Of a stretch of DNA of 64,000 nucleotides, positions 22,706-34,932 are shown piece after piece. The translations under genes were made by a program, and so were the position numbers. Every line of letters begins with the position of its first letter. The stretch's first letter is position 1. The notes beneath the pieces are model-generated. The model was not told where the DNA came from. It searched no databases and was given only the letters and a program-made list of their open reading frames with translations. Source of the stretch: Blumeriella jaapii (taxonomy: Eukaryota; Ascomycota; Leotiomycetes; Helotiales; Drepanopezizaceae); NCBI GenBank assembly GCA_009599575.1, contig VWND01000046.1:33960-97959 (forward strand), read 5' to 3'.

Positions 22706-22971
22706 TATAACGATTTACTTTTTTGCCTTTCGTATCACTTTAGCAACTACGTGTAGCTGCAAGCTCTCTGGTTTTTTGGTGGGTTTTTTTATTAATTATA
22801 AAAATTATTTATATATATAAGGCTTTTTTTTTTTTAGCAACCTCTGCCTTTTGCAATTGTTAATTCTAAATAAATATTTTGTTACAGAACCAAAGGCTCG
22901 TTTCTTATACCATATGAACACGGCGGCCAGTTGGCTGATTTCCCAGCCCTCCGACTGATTAGATCGTCACA
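22706..22971 (+). repeat. 3' LTR of gypsy C
   Basis: 266 bp, TATAACGATTTACTT...TTAGATCGTCACA, preceded by GGACGGAGGAATAA as polypurine tract. The right end keeps CCCAGCCCTCCGACTG. Confidence 0.93.
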
Positions 22972-23633
22972 GTTTTAAGCGTCGTAATAACGGCAAGCGT
23001 ACGCACGAGTTTCGTTTGCGTTTAGCTTATATAAAAAATTAAGAAAAAAGAAAATATCGAATTTTTAATTTTAATTAGTATAAAAAGTATAATCGTATAC
23101 TATTTCAAAATATGAAAAACTATTTAAACTCTCGTAAAAAAAATTATTTGGGCGAAATCCATTATTAAAAAAAATTCGCTTTAATCGTTTTAGTAAAAAT
23201 TTACGAAAAATCGAAAGCGTTTTTGCAAATATTAATTATAAATTTCGGTCTGTCTATCGGTTTCGGAATAAGCGGCTATCGAAAGCTTTAGTTGCGTACC
23301 GAGTATTTGGTTTAATTTAAACCAAAAAGTAAATTAATACTAAAAGCCACGATCGCTAATAATACTTTTTGAAAAGCTAAAATATTTATATATATAAAAT
23401 ATATACAATTTAGCGAAGCCTCGAATATCGATATTTTATAACAAAAAATCGAAATAGCCTGCTTAAAAAAGCGATTTATTATTACGAATACGTTATCGTA
23501 ACCGTGTTTATTTTTGTTAAAGCTGCAAAAATCTATTATAACGTGCTTTTAAAAATAGTCAAAAACAAAAAAAAACCAAAAAAAGCCGGGGCGCTTATTT
23601 TTTGAAATAAAACTTTTTCGATAAGCGTAATAA
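22972..23633 (-). mobile_element. Gypsy element D, segment 2: integrase
   Basis: Resumes D after C with the duplicated GTTTT. Minus-strand integrase sequence equivalent to C 21,540-22,110 (for example the GCGTACGCACGAG block at 22,990-23,010). Interrupted at 23,633 by E. Confidence 0.9.
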
Positions 23634-23903
23634 TGTAAAACGGTAATACTTTGTATTGATGGGAGTTGGTAGTTTTAGCTATGGTCGAGGCATGGACCCC
23701 TCCGAGACCCCCTGCTACTGACTATTTTCAACAGGTATAAAAGCAAAGCATTCCCTTAGATAGTATTATAAGCACGCAATCCAATTTATACCTTTATTTT
23801 TTTTTTTTTTTTTTTTTTTTTTAGTTTCTTCTAGGAATTCCCTAGATTATTTTATTTACCGATATATGGCCGTATCAATTTGGTTTTTCTATTTATTTTT
23901 ATA
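23634..23903 (+). repeat. 5' LTR of element E
   Basis: 270 bp, starting TGTAAAACGGTAATAC. The left half is very well preserved (GGACCCCTCCGAGACCCCC). TATA box GGTATAAAAGC at about 23,735-23,745 with a T run at about 23,797-23,822. The right end is eroded to TTATTTTTATA. Confidence 0.92.
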
Positions 23904-26399
23904 TTTGATAATTTACGCAGAAATTTAAACTTCGGTGTTTCGTTTTATATATTCGCCGATGTATTTTTTAAATTCGCAGTTAAAATCGATTTCGATATTT
24001 CGCTATTACGGCTTAAAAAACCTTTTATATAATGTTATTCGCAGCTGCATTATATAAAAGACTTTTAATAGCTTTTTTTATTTTGCGTATAATTATTAAA
24101 TTACAAAAGTGTAATATATTTTAAAAACGTCTGAAATTACGGTTAGGCAATTTTAAACCGTGCGAAATTCAAAACGCGAAAATCGCTTTTTTATCTAAAA
24201 ATAACAAATCGAATATTAATTCGTACGCTTCGACCGCTGCGCTCGGCTTTTTTAAACTAGATCTTTTTTGGATAAACGCCTGGCGAAAATTCAATCTTTT
24301 GATTTTGCGCTTTATAATTATGGCAATTATAATTTGCGGCTTTTTATTAAAAGTAATAAAAAAATAGTTATACGTGTATTGGCTTGAGCCACGGAATATC
24401 GAAACCGTGGATTATATAACAATATTATATTAATTTAATTAATTTATTAAAAAACAAGTTTTTTAATATATTATTTAAATATTTAAACGCAATCTTATTT
24501 TATTTAATTCTTTTAGAAAATACAAAGACTTTTTTAATAGCTTTTTTATTAAAAACGATTTTTTTTATATTGAAAATTTTTAACCTGCAACTTCAGAAAA
24601 CATTTATTCGTTTAATTTAAATTTTATTAACATTTTTATTAATATTATGGACAACGACGCTTTTCGTTTTTTATACGAAGCCGCATACCTTTTTCTGGCT
24701 CTTTTGGTGCATTTTTATTTAATAGCGCCAACGTTATCGATTTTATCGAAAAATATAAAAAAACTTGTAAGAATTTCGGAATTTTTAAAGCTGAGATATT
24801 CGATAAACTTTTTCGTTATTATAATTTAATTATTAAACATATTATTAAATCGATAAATAAATAAAAAGCTATTGGGGCTCGAAACTGGCGTAAGCTAATT
24901 AAAATTTTGAAATCGGAATTCCGAAACCACGATCGCTAATAAATTCGCGATACTATCGCTTTTTTTAAATAGTTTATTATAATAATTCGCTAAGCCAAAA
25001 AACTTAAGGCTTATTATCGTATTTATACGAAAGTTTTTAACGTTTTCGTTAACAAAAAAGTTTTAAGCGAGATTAAGCAGAAAAAATTGTTTTTATTTAG
25101 TTTTCCAATTAATATTCGCAACAAAACTATTAAGCATTTTAAAATTAATAAATAAAACTTTAAAACTTTCGATTAGTATTTCAAATTTGTGAATTTCGTT
25201 TTTAAACAAAACCAAAGCGAACGTATTATTAAAGCTATAAACCAAAAGAAATCTTTTTTTTTTATTTATAAAAAAAACGTGGAAGCTTTAATGCAGGAAT
25301 ATGCCTAATTATTAAAAGTTACCGAAATCGCTAAAAAATAACCAGTTATTATATTATCTAATCGTTTTGCAAAGTCTATTAGCTTGGAAAAGCTTAATAA
25401 AAATATCGAAACTTTTATATTAAAATTTACCGATATTAAGATTTAAAAATTGCAAAGCAAAATCGAGGGTTTTATATAATAATAGAAAAAACTTTTTTAT
25501 ATTGATTCGAATAATAAAAACGATTAAAATGGCTTTTATAATAATTATTTTTTTTAAAATGCGCGAAGCGATTAATTTCGCTAAGCCACCGTAAAAACAA
25601 TAGCTGTCTAATGGCAATCTTTTCGTATTAGCGATCAAAATCAGCGAAATATTAATTATAATAACGATTATTAAAAAAGAAAAGAAAATTAACGCGGAAA
25701 CCAAAATCGCGGCTATTAAAATAGTAAAAGTAATTATTAAAACAGACTTCGTGGCCTTAAGTATAGATTTTGTGATAATAAAGAAATTTACTGCGAAAAA
25801 CTTTATATTCGCTTAAAATGTAAAGTATTTAATTTTTATATAAATAATAATATTTGCTATATTAATAAATACGAAGCGATTTGCTTCGGACCGGTGGAAA
25901 CAGGAATAAGCTTTTTTAACAAAGCTAAAAATCAAAGCTGGTTAAATATTATTCGCTTAAAAATAAAAAGTACGAAATGGAACGATTATTTAGAAAACAG
26001 GAAAAATACAAAAACGATTTTTATTATAAAAAAAAAACATTTTAAAAAGCGTACTAATTAAAAAGAAAACTTCTACCCTAAGCGTAAATAAAGTTTAAAT
26101 ATATAAATGGAAAATAAATATTTATATTGCTAATGCAATTATCGCATTTGCAAATATTATAGCTGTATAATCAAATCAGCGAATTATAAGAAAGCAAAAT
26201 GCTTCCGTTTTATTCGCTAAACCGACTGGTATAAAAAAAAACGTCAGAATCGAAAAAAAAAAAGATTTTGGAATTCGAAAAAAAACCGATGAAATTATTA
26301 AAAAAACGCTTATAATAGAAAAAATTAACGACGATATAAAAAATATCGATACCGATATTCCGGTTTAAATTATTTAAAAAGTACCAGCCTTTAAGCGTT
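23904..26399 (+). pseudogene. gag: Gag relic of element E
   Basis: Leader, then about 24,600-26,300 a Gag-like stretch: MDNDAFRFLYEAAYLFLALL (24,647-24,829), further helical text, and near 26,110-26,200 a Cys-rich remnant CNYRICKYYSC followed by KKAKCF, compatible with zinc knuckles of CCHC type. Stops throughout. Assignment is by position and the Cys cluster only. Confidence 0.5.
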
Positions 26400-27380
26400 T
26401 ATTATTAATGCGAAGCGAAAAATAAATCGATAAATATATTAGCTTCGAAATCGTCGACGAAGCTATTAAAAGAATTATAAAACAAAAAATTAAATTAAAA
26501 TTCAGCGACCTTTTTAATACAAAGGGAAAATTCGATAAAATTATTAATAAATAAATTTTTGTATTAAAAAAAAACGAAAAAATTGAAATTATTCGAAAAA
26601 AAAAAAATTTTAAATTGGAAAAAAACCAGAAAAAAATTTACAACATCGCAGTTAATTTAGCCGATAAAAAGGAATTTTCGGAAAAAGTCAGCTTTTTTTT
26701 TGGCTCTCGTTATAAAAATTTAAAAGTCAAAACGACGAAACTGCTTTTACACGGCTATAAAAATAGTAAAAATAAAAATAATATTTGAAAAAAGTACGAC
26801 CGCCTTCGCTTTTCTCGATAATAAAGCCGAAATTAATTGGATAGATCAAAAAACGGCCGAAGCTAATAATATTCCGATTATTACCGATAAACGAATAATT
26901 TATACGACCGTTAATAAAAATATTATTAAATTTGATAAAATTATACGGAATATAAAAATCGACGTTAAAAGTATTATTATTTATAAAAAATTTTTAATAA
27001 TAAAAAAATATTTTTATTTTATTATTTTTAAAATGCTTTGAATCTTGGAAAATCTCGTCAGTTTCAAATACACCGATAACGGCCAGATAAAAGCTTTTTT
27101 TTAAAACTGGAACCGATTTTTTTAAAATTAAATTACCGTCGCCGGCGACAAAGTTTTTTTAATCGACGTTTTATCGGAAAACGAATAGCCGGCTTTAGTT
27201 TCAGAATAAACGCTGGGCTATAATAAAACCTGGAAAATACTCAGCTAAAAGCATTTACGTCGTTAATCGAAATAACACCGCGAATAAAATTAATTAATAT
27301 TAATATTTTTAGCTATTAATTCGAAAATGAAAATTTCGAAAATTTCGTTTTTGTATTAAACAAACCCGACCTATACATCT
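26400..27380 (+). pseudogene. Protease relic of element E
   Basis: Reads KYISFEIVDEAIKRIIKQKI (26,430-26,490), then the protease-like stretch AFAFLDNKAEINWIDQKTAE followed by NNIPIITDKRIIYTTVNK at about 26,808-26,925. The canonical start is AFALLDSGAEINLI, so D-S-G now reads D-N-K. Aspartic protease of the retroelement polyprotein. Confidence 0.7.
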
Positions 27381-28690
27381 TATTTTTTTATATTAATATC
27401 AGCATTTTCTATAAGCGTAAAACTAATAAAATACGATTCGTAAATTTTAATAAATCCGTTAAAAATATTTTCGGAAAAATAAACGATTAATTCGAAAAAA
27501 ACGAAGCAATAAAACTATTTTAATTAATTACTAGCGAATTCGAAAAATTTATTACCGGCCGATTTTCCAGTTTATCGTTTGGCAGCCGATTTATAAAAAA
27601 ACGATTTAATAATTTAGCAATCGGAATTTAATTTTTGTTAAAAAAAAAAAAGATTTTATACGAAATTTTACGCAACCGAAAAAAAGTTATAACTTTCGAT
27701 TTTACCGAAATAAGCTAATTTAGTTTTGACGTTACGTTTTATATCGATATTAAAACCGTGTTTTACGAAGCCTGGCAAAAAAAAACTTTTTTAATTTCTA
27801 AAGTTTTTTAAAATAAAATAATCGAAATGCTGAAAAAACGAATTAAGCAAAAGATTTTCGAATTTTGCTACGGCTTATATAAAAACAAATGGTTTATCGT
27901 TGCGAAAAAAAAAAAGCATTTACAAATTTATTATCGCAATCGTCGAAATAAATAAAATAACGATACGAAACGCTAACGTATTATTTAACGTCGATTAATT
28001 TTTAAACGAATTCGCAAAATTAACGATCGTTTTTTTTTTCGATTTGTTTTTCGGCTACGATTATTTAGTATTTGATTTACGATTTCGAAATATAACGGCA
28101 ATTTAAATTTTAATCGGTTTATTACGTATAACGAAAATACTTATAAAAGCTATTAATTTAATCGTTTAATTCGTAAAAATCGTATATAAGGTTTTTATAA
28201 TTTGCATTTTCGATATTATTTTGTTTTACGTTAACGACGTCGAAATAAAAGGTTTTAGATTATATTATAATAATAAAAAGATTTTTCCTGAAATTCGACG
28301 CTATATAATAAAATATATTTAAAACATCGATAAAATTATAGTTTGCTTCGAAAAAGCCAAAGTTATTATTGGCTTTCGATTAAAATTTTGTATATCCGAA
28401 ATAAATATCGTTGGCTATTTGATTAACAGCGCTGACCGCTATTTTTAACAAAAAAAAATTAAAAAGATTTGCGAATAAAAAAAGTGTAAAAATATTACCG
28501 AAGCCAGAATTTTTATTAGCGTTATGATTTATTACCGTAATTAAATTAAAAACTTTTTTTAAAAAGCTGCATTTATTTACGCTACGATAAAAAAAAATCG
28601 ATTTCGTTTGGAAAAAAAAATAAAGCAAAATTATAAAAATTCTTAAAAACGACTTTTTATCGGCCTTATCGCTTATACGGATCAATTATA
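27381..28690 (+). pseudogene. pol: Reverse transcriptase relic of element E
   Basis: Recognised from the order of short motifs: FCYGLYKNKWFIVAKKKKH (about 27,860-27,915; family YRNPWFLVKKKNG), VRNANVLFNVD-like segment, FFFGYDYLVFDL, GLLRITKILI (TPLGLxRxTxLPxG), the catalytic box FYVNDVEIKGFRLYYNN (about 28,216-28,270; family FLDDVxVKGPxxxYNN, first Asp now Asn), FPEIRRYIIKYI-NIDKI, FCISEINIVGYLINSADRY and EARIFISVMIYYR. Good agreement along 800 bases despite many stops. Confidence 0.85.
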
Positions 28691-29430
28691 GCTTAAACGC
28701 AAAAGAAATTATTTTAATTATCGACGCTAATATTTTCGGTTAAAAAGCGATATTATAATAAATCGACGAAAACAAAAAACAGCATTTTTTACGATTCGAA
28801 AACGGCTTATGATTTTTCGCTAAGATACGTTATAATATTATTAAACGAAAATATCGAAGCGCTTTTAAAGTAATAAAAAAAATAAAAAGCGAATTATACG
28901 GCGTATATTTTATTTTAAAAACAAACGCAAAAGTTTTTGTCGATTAATTAAATGAAAAAGCCAGTAATTTATTAAAAGCGCTTGTTATTAATTAAATAAC
29001 TTAAATACGATTTATAAATTTCGAAGTCAAGTATATTAAAAAAATAATTAATATAGCGGCAAACGGCTTTTTTAAACGAAAACGTTTTTATCCGTTTGAT
29101 TTCGCTAAACAAAACGAATAAAATATCGACGAATAAATTATTAACAAAATCGGCTGTTTTGTTATTTGCGCTTTGGGTTTTATAAAGCCGAAATTATTCG
29201 CGTTGCTATTTCGGCTGGCATCGCGAATAAAAAATATTAATTTTCGGGCCGAAAAAGCATTCGCGTTATTATTTCGATTGGCACCGCGAATAAATTTAAT
29301 CGAAAACGATCGGAATAAACCGATTAATAACGAAAATAAACTTTTAATCGATAATTACGAAACCGAAGACTTTTATTTAATCGCATATTATTTAATTATT
29401 TTATTTAAATTATTTAACGTATTAAATTAT
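28691..29430 (+). pseudogene. RNase H and connection relic of element E
   Basis: Follows RT. Only partly readable: NAKEIILIIDANIFG at about 28,697-28,742 (family VDASLxGWG), KRYRSAFKVIKKIKSELYGVYFILK, FVDQLNEKASNLLKALVIN in broken form. An open frame at 29,173-29,433 contains an imperfect internal duplication (LFALLFRLASRI and FALLFRLAPRI). Confidence 0.6.
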
Positions 29431-30695
29431 TAATTTAAATTATTTAAAAACCAAGCTTTCGATTATATTTTAGCCGACAAAAAGCTATATAAAATAAAAA
29501 ATAATATATATCAAAAACGATTAATAATAAATAATAAAATTAATAAGTTTCAAATTATAAAAGAAATTTACGAAAAAGTGTTTTATAAAAAAGCTGAAGC
29601 TATTTATTACCGAATTAAAAATAATTTTTAATAAAAAAAATGCTTCGAAAATTGCAAAGCTTTCGTTAAAAATTGTATTTTTTGCTAAAAACGAAAGCTT
29701 GGCCGAAAAAAAAACTTATTATATCCGACGTGGTTTTTTAAAATTTAAAAAAAAATTAATTTCGACGTTATACGCGTACCGATTACCGACCGCGAATATA
29801 TAAATTTTATATTCGTTATCGACGACCTTTTTAAATAGCTTGAAAAAAAACTTTTTCGAAACGCTATTTCCGAAGTTATAACGATTTTTTTTTTAAAAAA
29901 ACGTTATATATCGATACGATTTGTTTAGTAAATTAAACGTCGATAATAAATCCGAAAACAAAAGCGTTATCGAAACTTTTATAAAAAAATACGGCATTTA
30001 GCGTATTCAGATTTTAGCTTATAATTCGAAAAAAACGGATTTGTGAAACGAAATTATAAAAATATTTTTAACGGCTTTTTAAAATCTATTCGAAAAAGCT
30101 ATAAGCGTTAATCGCGGAAATTCTCGGAAATGCTTTTTGTTATACGCATATATATATACGCTTTTATTAAAATAATTTTATTTTTTATTTAATACGGCAA
30201 AAACGCTCGATTATTTCTGAAAACAAAATGGCTTGTATAAAAGTTTTATAACGTAGTTAAAATAAAAACGAAAACAAACTTATTAGCAATAAAATTTAAA
30301 TAATTAAATTACCGCGATATAAATATAAAAAAAAAAATTTTTAAAAAAAAAAAATATAAAAAAGCAATTAAAAAAGTTTAAAATAAACCAAAATTTAAAA
30401 AAAAACGCTAATTAAAAAAGGAAATTTGATTTTGATTTACGACGTTCAGCGCGCTATTAACAAATCGGCCGATATTAAATTTAATTATAAATGGCTCGGA
30501 TTCTACGAAATATACGAGGCCGAATTGAATAAAAGCTATTATAAATTTACGGAATTCGATAAAACAAAACTAAAAGAAACGTTCGCCGCCAACCGGTTAA
30601 AGCGATTTTATAAAAAAAATCAGCAAATCTATTTTTTAAATTCTGATTTAAATAGCGATTTCGATTTCAGCGAATCCGACGACGATTCCGACTAA
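29431..30695 (+). pseudogene. Integrase relic of element E with open C-terminal tail
   Basis: Zinc-finger region: QKRLIINNKINKFQIIKEI, YEKVFYKKAEAIYYRIKNNF, CFENCKAFVKNCIFC (H-C-C type). Core: INFDVIRVPITDREYINFIF with VIDDLFK (first catalytic Asp), IEKYGI-like segment, AYNSKANG-like segment near 30,015-30,040. The tail is a continuous open frame, 30,426-30,695: WLGFYEIYEAELNKSYYKF, then TKLKETFAANRLKRFYKK and an acidic Asp/Ser end. This is the usual C-terminal fold that follows a gypsy integrase core. Confidence 0.85.
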
Positions 30696-33600
30696 AGCGA
30701 TTATATTTTAAAAAAAAAAAATCTTTTAAAAAAGTTTGAAAACAACCGAACGATAATCCCGCTACTAAAAGCATAATTCAAATCGTAATTTCATTTATAA
30801 CCGAAAAAAAAAAAGTGTATGTAAGATTATTTATTAATTATTTTACTGTTTTTGTTGTTTATTTTTTTTTTTTTTTATATACTGTTTTATTGTTTTTGTT
30901 CTGCTTTATTTATATATAATTTAATTATTTTATTTTATATATACTGTTTATTTTTGAAACTTTCTTTTATATTATTTAAAACATTTATTATATTTTGCTT
31001 TGTTTAACTGTACTTTTGTTTATTAAAATAAAAGCTTTATATAAATTTGAGCCGCATATTTGATATATTTATATTGCTCGTATATTTTACGAAAACTATT
31101 TTTTATATATTTTATTATTTGCTATTTTCTGTATTGTTTACTCTTTTCGTTGTTTTAAACGAGTGTTTATTTAAATAGCCATAATTTATTAGAAAAATAA
31201 TATGCGGATTCCCGTGATTTTTAAATATAAATATCTTACAATTTTCGTACTTTTTTCTAATTACTTTTTAATAAATATAATATATTCTTTTGATTAATAA
31301 ACCTATCGATATTATATCGTTTTCTAAATAAAACGTTGCTAAACCTAACAAATTTATTTTTAATTTATTTTAAAACGAAATTATTATACGCAATTTTTCC
31401 GAATTTAAGCAAATATATAATACCGTTATTTTAAATTAATAAACAGCTTTCGTAAAAATATTTATAAAACAATTCGATATAATAACTGAAAACGTTAACG
31501 AATTTTTATTCGATTACGAAAGATTTTATAAAACTGAATTCGTTCGCAAAAGCTTTAATTACGACAAATTCCTGCTGAATTACGATAACGCTTCAAAAGT
31601 TCTGGCCGAAGTAAAAAAAGCTCGAAATAACAAAAAAAAGATAATAAACCGAATTTTGCGCTTTTTGTTAAATTAATAAAAAAAAAGTATTTAAAAATAC
31701 GTTTTTAGCAAAATCACCGGTATTATTTTATTCCGGCATTTCGCTCGCTTTTTCGAAATTATTATTTTTACGAAAAAAAAAGTCTGGATATTAAACGTTT
31801 ATATTTTTAAAACGCAAGCCCTAAAAGCTAACAATTTAAAAATCCGCAGATTTATAAGTTTTTTTACAGCTATTTGCAAACTGATCGACGACGTTATATA
31901 ATCGCTAAAAAAATTTTTAATCGGCTGCGAAATCTTAAATTTGATTTTTTTTTAAAGCAAAAAACTAAACGTCGCTAAATGCGGTATTTTTATACCGAAA
32001 AAAAAAACAACGCTATTCCGATATTTTAAATTTACGATAACGAAAAAAACGAAAAAGCTAATATTATTTTCGTTTAATTCGAAAAAATATACGCGGTAAT
32101 AATTAATATTTTTAAAGCAGCTAAAACAATTCGACGATTTTTATTTTTAATTATCGAAAACGAATCCGAAAACGAAATCAAAAGCGAAATAGCAAACAAC
32201 CGTTTATTCGAATATAAAAAACCTATTATATTTATAAAATCGATTTCGGAAAAAATAAAAATAAAAAACGTAAAAAAACGCGCCGATATTTTCGAAATTT
32301 TTTTTGTTCGGAAAAAAAAATTATTCGCGTCGCTAACAGAAAAAGCACCGCGAATAAAAACAGCCGGAAATCGACGCCGAGCTATAGCTTTTAAGCTAAT
32401 TAATAAAAAAAGCGACGATTTTACAAAATCAGATTTAAAAAATCCCGGTATTTCGAAAAAAAAAAATTCAAACGATTTTAAATCTGACTTTTCGAAATTA
32501 AATACGCAAATATCAGAAACGCTTATTACGTTTAAAAACGTCGTATTATTACCGCTAATATTTTAAATTTTAATAAAAATATTTAAAATTTCGATTATTA
32601 TACGATTCGACCGAAAAAGCTTAAAAAAAAATATCGAAATTATCGCGGAAAAAATTATATAAAAAGCATAAAATCAAATTATTTTATTTAAAATTTTCGC
32701 TTTCGACGACGTTACGATTTAAAAGTTTTATTTCGATATTTTTATATAAAAATTAAATAAATCCGTCAGCTTTTTTTTCTTTTGCTTCGAACGAAAACTA
32801 AACCAAGTTTTTTTCGGAAAATTGCAAATATAATACGCCGAACAAATAAATTTTTTTTTTAAAAACGGTAATCCGTTTTTACTCGAGTTTTTTTTCGCTG
32901 AAAAACTTCGATTTTTTAATTTCGTTTTTACAAATAACGTTAACGTTAAAAAAAACGGCAAATTCTGTTATTTTTACATGCGTTGTTACGCGGCGTACTG
33001 CGATTTAATTATAAAAAAAATCGATGTTATCGGCTTCGCTAATCGATTCGCTATTATTAAAAATTCGGATTACGACGTATTCGAAATTAATTTTAATAAT
33101 TAATTTATATTGCGACGAAAAATTGCGAAAATTATTAAAACACGTGCTAAAGCTTATTTGGGCTACGCGAATTTCAAAACAGATTTTAAAGTTTTCAGCG
33201 CGATTATAAATCTCGATTAAAATAAAAAACAATAAAAGCAACGAATATTTTTAAAAGCCGACTTTTTTAGCTTTTCGACCGAAAGTATATTTTAAAATTT
33301 ATTTAAATTAAATTGCGAATTCGTTAATTACGTAGAATTTTATAACGGAAAAAACAAGCTATTATTATATTTTATAAAAAAAAAAATAGCTATATATAAA
33401 TATTATTTCCGACTAGTTAAAACCTAAAAAGCGCTTATAGTTTTTTTCGCTAATATGCTATACAGTTTTATTTAACAAGCTTTTAAAATGTATTCCGGCC
33501 TTTATTTCGCTGTTTGGATTATTCGGAATTCCGGAAACTGCTGCTTCGTGGTTTATTTTAACGTTTCGATCGCTTCAGGCTTCGCTGATTCCGACCGTAT

Positions 33601-34666
33601 TACAATTATAAAATTCGATATCGCCGATTTTTTAAAAAAAAAAAAAATCGAAAACTTTATTAACGCCATTTTCGATTATTACGTTTTGTTTATATTCGTA
33701 TATAATTCGAAAATAATCGAAATTTATTTGCAATTATATTACGACGCTAAGCTAATTAAAACCATTTAAAAAAGTTTAGCTTTTTCGTATTTCAGCGCGT
33801 TTAAAACAATGGCCTTAGCTATTTTATCGAATTACGAAACCGAAAGCTACGAAATAAAAAATAAAATGATTTTTATCAGCTTTTCGATTAAGCAAAAGGT
33901 TTTCGTCAGATTCAAAACCCAAAAAACCGACGGCGCGATGCTAATTTATTCGAATAATTATACGGCGCAAAAATATAGAAATTATTTCGAAAACGACGCT
34001 TCGATAAACAATTTAATATTATTTGTTTTGCGACGAAAGCAATTATAACACTTTCGGTAATTTCGATTGCAAACGATTATTTCCGAACTATTTCGTAAAA
34101 TAGTTTTTTTTACAAACTTCGAAGCTTTTTTAAAAATATTCGTCGATAAACAATCGTAATCCGATTTATTAGTTTTACGCGAAGCAAAAGCGTTAATCGG
34201 TTTTAATTACGACGAACTAATCGATTATTTCTACGATTTTAATATAAAACTTTTCAGCGCTTTTTGCAAAGCGTGGAACCATGTACAAAAGCTGAAATTT
34301 ATTATTTACGAAGAAAAGTCGTGAAAAGCTTCCGTCGCCGCGACGCCTAACAATATTATCGACGAAAAAGCTATTAAAACGTTCGTAAATCAAAACGATA
34401 CCTCGATTAACGTTTTATTCAGCCATTTTTTAAAAAAGCGAAATAAATAAACTAAAACGATAAGCGAAACGCTATTTTTTTCGCAGAAGCCAATAGCAAA
34501 AAGGCAAAAAAACGGGTTAGAAAACTAAAAAAGCGTGGAATTAAAAAGTTCGGTTTATAATTAATTAATTTTTAAATTATATAAAATAAATTAAATTGTA
34601 TTTATTAAAATTATATTTTTTTTTGATCGTAGTCAGAAACGATTATATATATTATTTAAAACAGGA
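30696..34666 (+). other. 4-kb unidentified region after pol in element E
   Basis: Two parts. From 30,700 to 31,380 there is very AT-rich non-coding DNA. From about 31,440 to 34,560 a decayed coding relic is visible on the + strand: EFLFDYERFYKTEFVRKSF early, later open pieces at 33,488-33,769 (VIIRNSGNCCFVVYFNVSIA) and 33,809-34,048 (LSNYETESYEIKNKMIF, AMLIYSNNYTAQKY), then EAKALIGFNYDELIDYFYDF near 34,180-34,240 and a basic end. I recognise no family. It is not env-like: there is no signal peptide or membrane anchor. It could be an extra ORF of E or captured DNA. Confidence 0.6.
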
Positions 34667-34932
34667 TATAAAACGGTAATATTTTATATTAATAGAAATT
34701 GGTAGTTTTAACTATAATCGAGGTATATACCTTTTCGAGACCTTCTGCTATTAACTACTTTTAACAGGTATAAAAGCAAAGCATTTTTTTAAATAGTATT
34801 ATGGGCACGCAGTCCAATTTATACCTTTATTTTTTTTTTTTTCCTTTTTTCAGTTTTTTCTAGGGATTTCCTAGATTATTTTACCCACCGATATGTGGCC
34901 GTATTAGTCTGGTTTTCCTACCTACTTTTACA
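34667..34932 (+). repeat. 3' LTR of element E
   Basis: 266 bp, TATAAAACGGTAATATT...CTACCTACTTTTACA. Its left end is eroded and its right end preserved, the reverse of the 5' LTR. Confidence 0.92.

Larger units (their letters stand above)
16507..22971 (+). mobile_element. Complete gypsy element C, nested in D
   Basis: 6,465 bp with LTRs 16,507-16,771 and 22,706-22,971 and a perfect 5-bp duplication GTTTT. All domains are present in order: gag, protease, RT, RNase H, integrase, chromodomain-like tail. It lies in the opposite orientation to its host D, a copy of its own family. It has heavy RIP-type decay and two long T runs (19,080-19,112 and 20,058-20,110). With H it defines the family's full structure. 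Confidence 0.95.
23634..34932 (+). mobile_element. Large Ty3/gypsy element E, nested in D
   Basis: 11,299 bp; LTRs 23,634-23,903 and 34,667-34,932. Comparison with uninterrupted copy F (GCGTAATTATTG in the other strand) shows a 4-bp duplication ATAA at 23,630-23,633 and 34,933-34,936. Gag, protease, RT, RNase H and integrase follow in gypsy order. RT is of the fungal type with catalytic F-L-D-D and the phrase YRNPWFLVKKKNG, clearly different from the A/C/H family. About 4 kb lie between integrase and the 3' LTR. Heavily decayed. Confidence 0.9.

Noticed and set aside
33005..34048. Env-like gene after pol of E
   Set aside because: No signal peptide, Cys pattern, furin-like site or C-terminal membrane anchor can be read; left as unknown.
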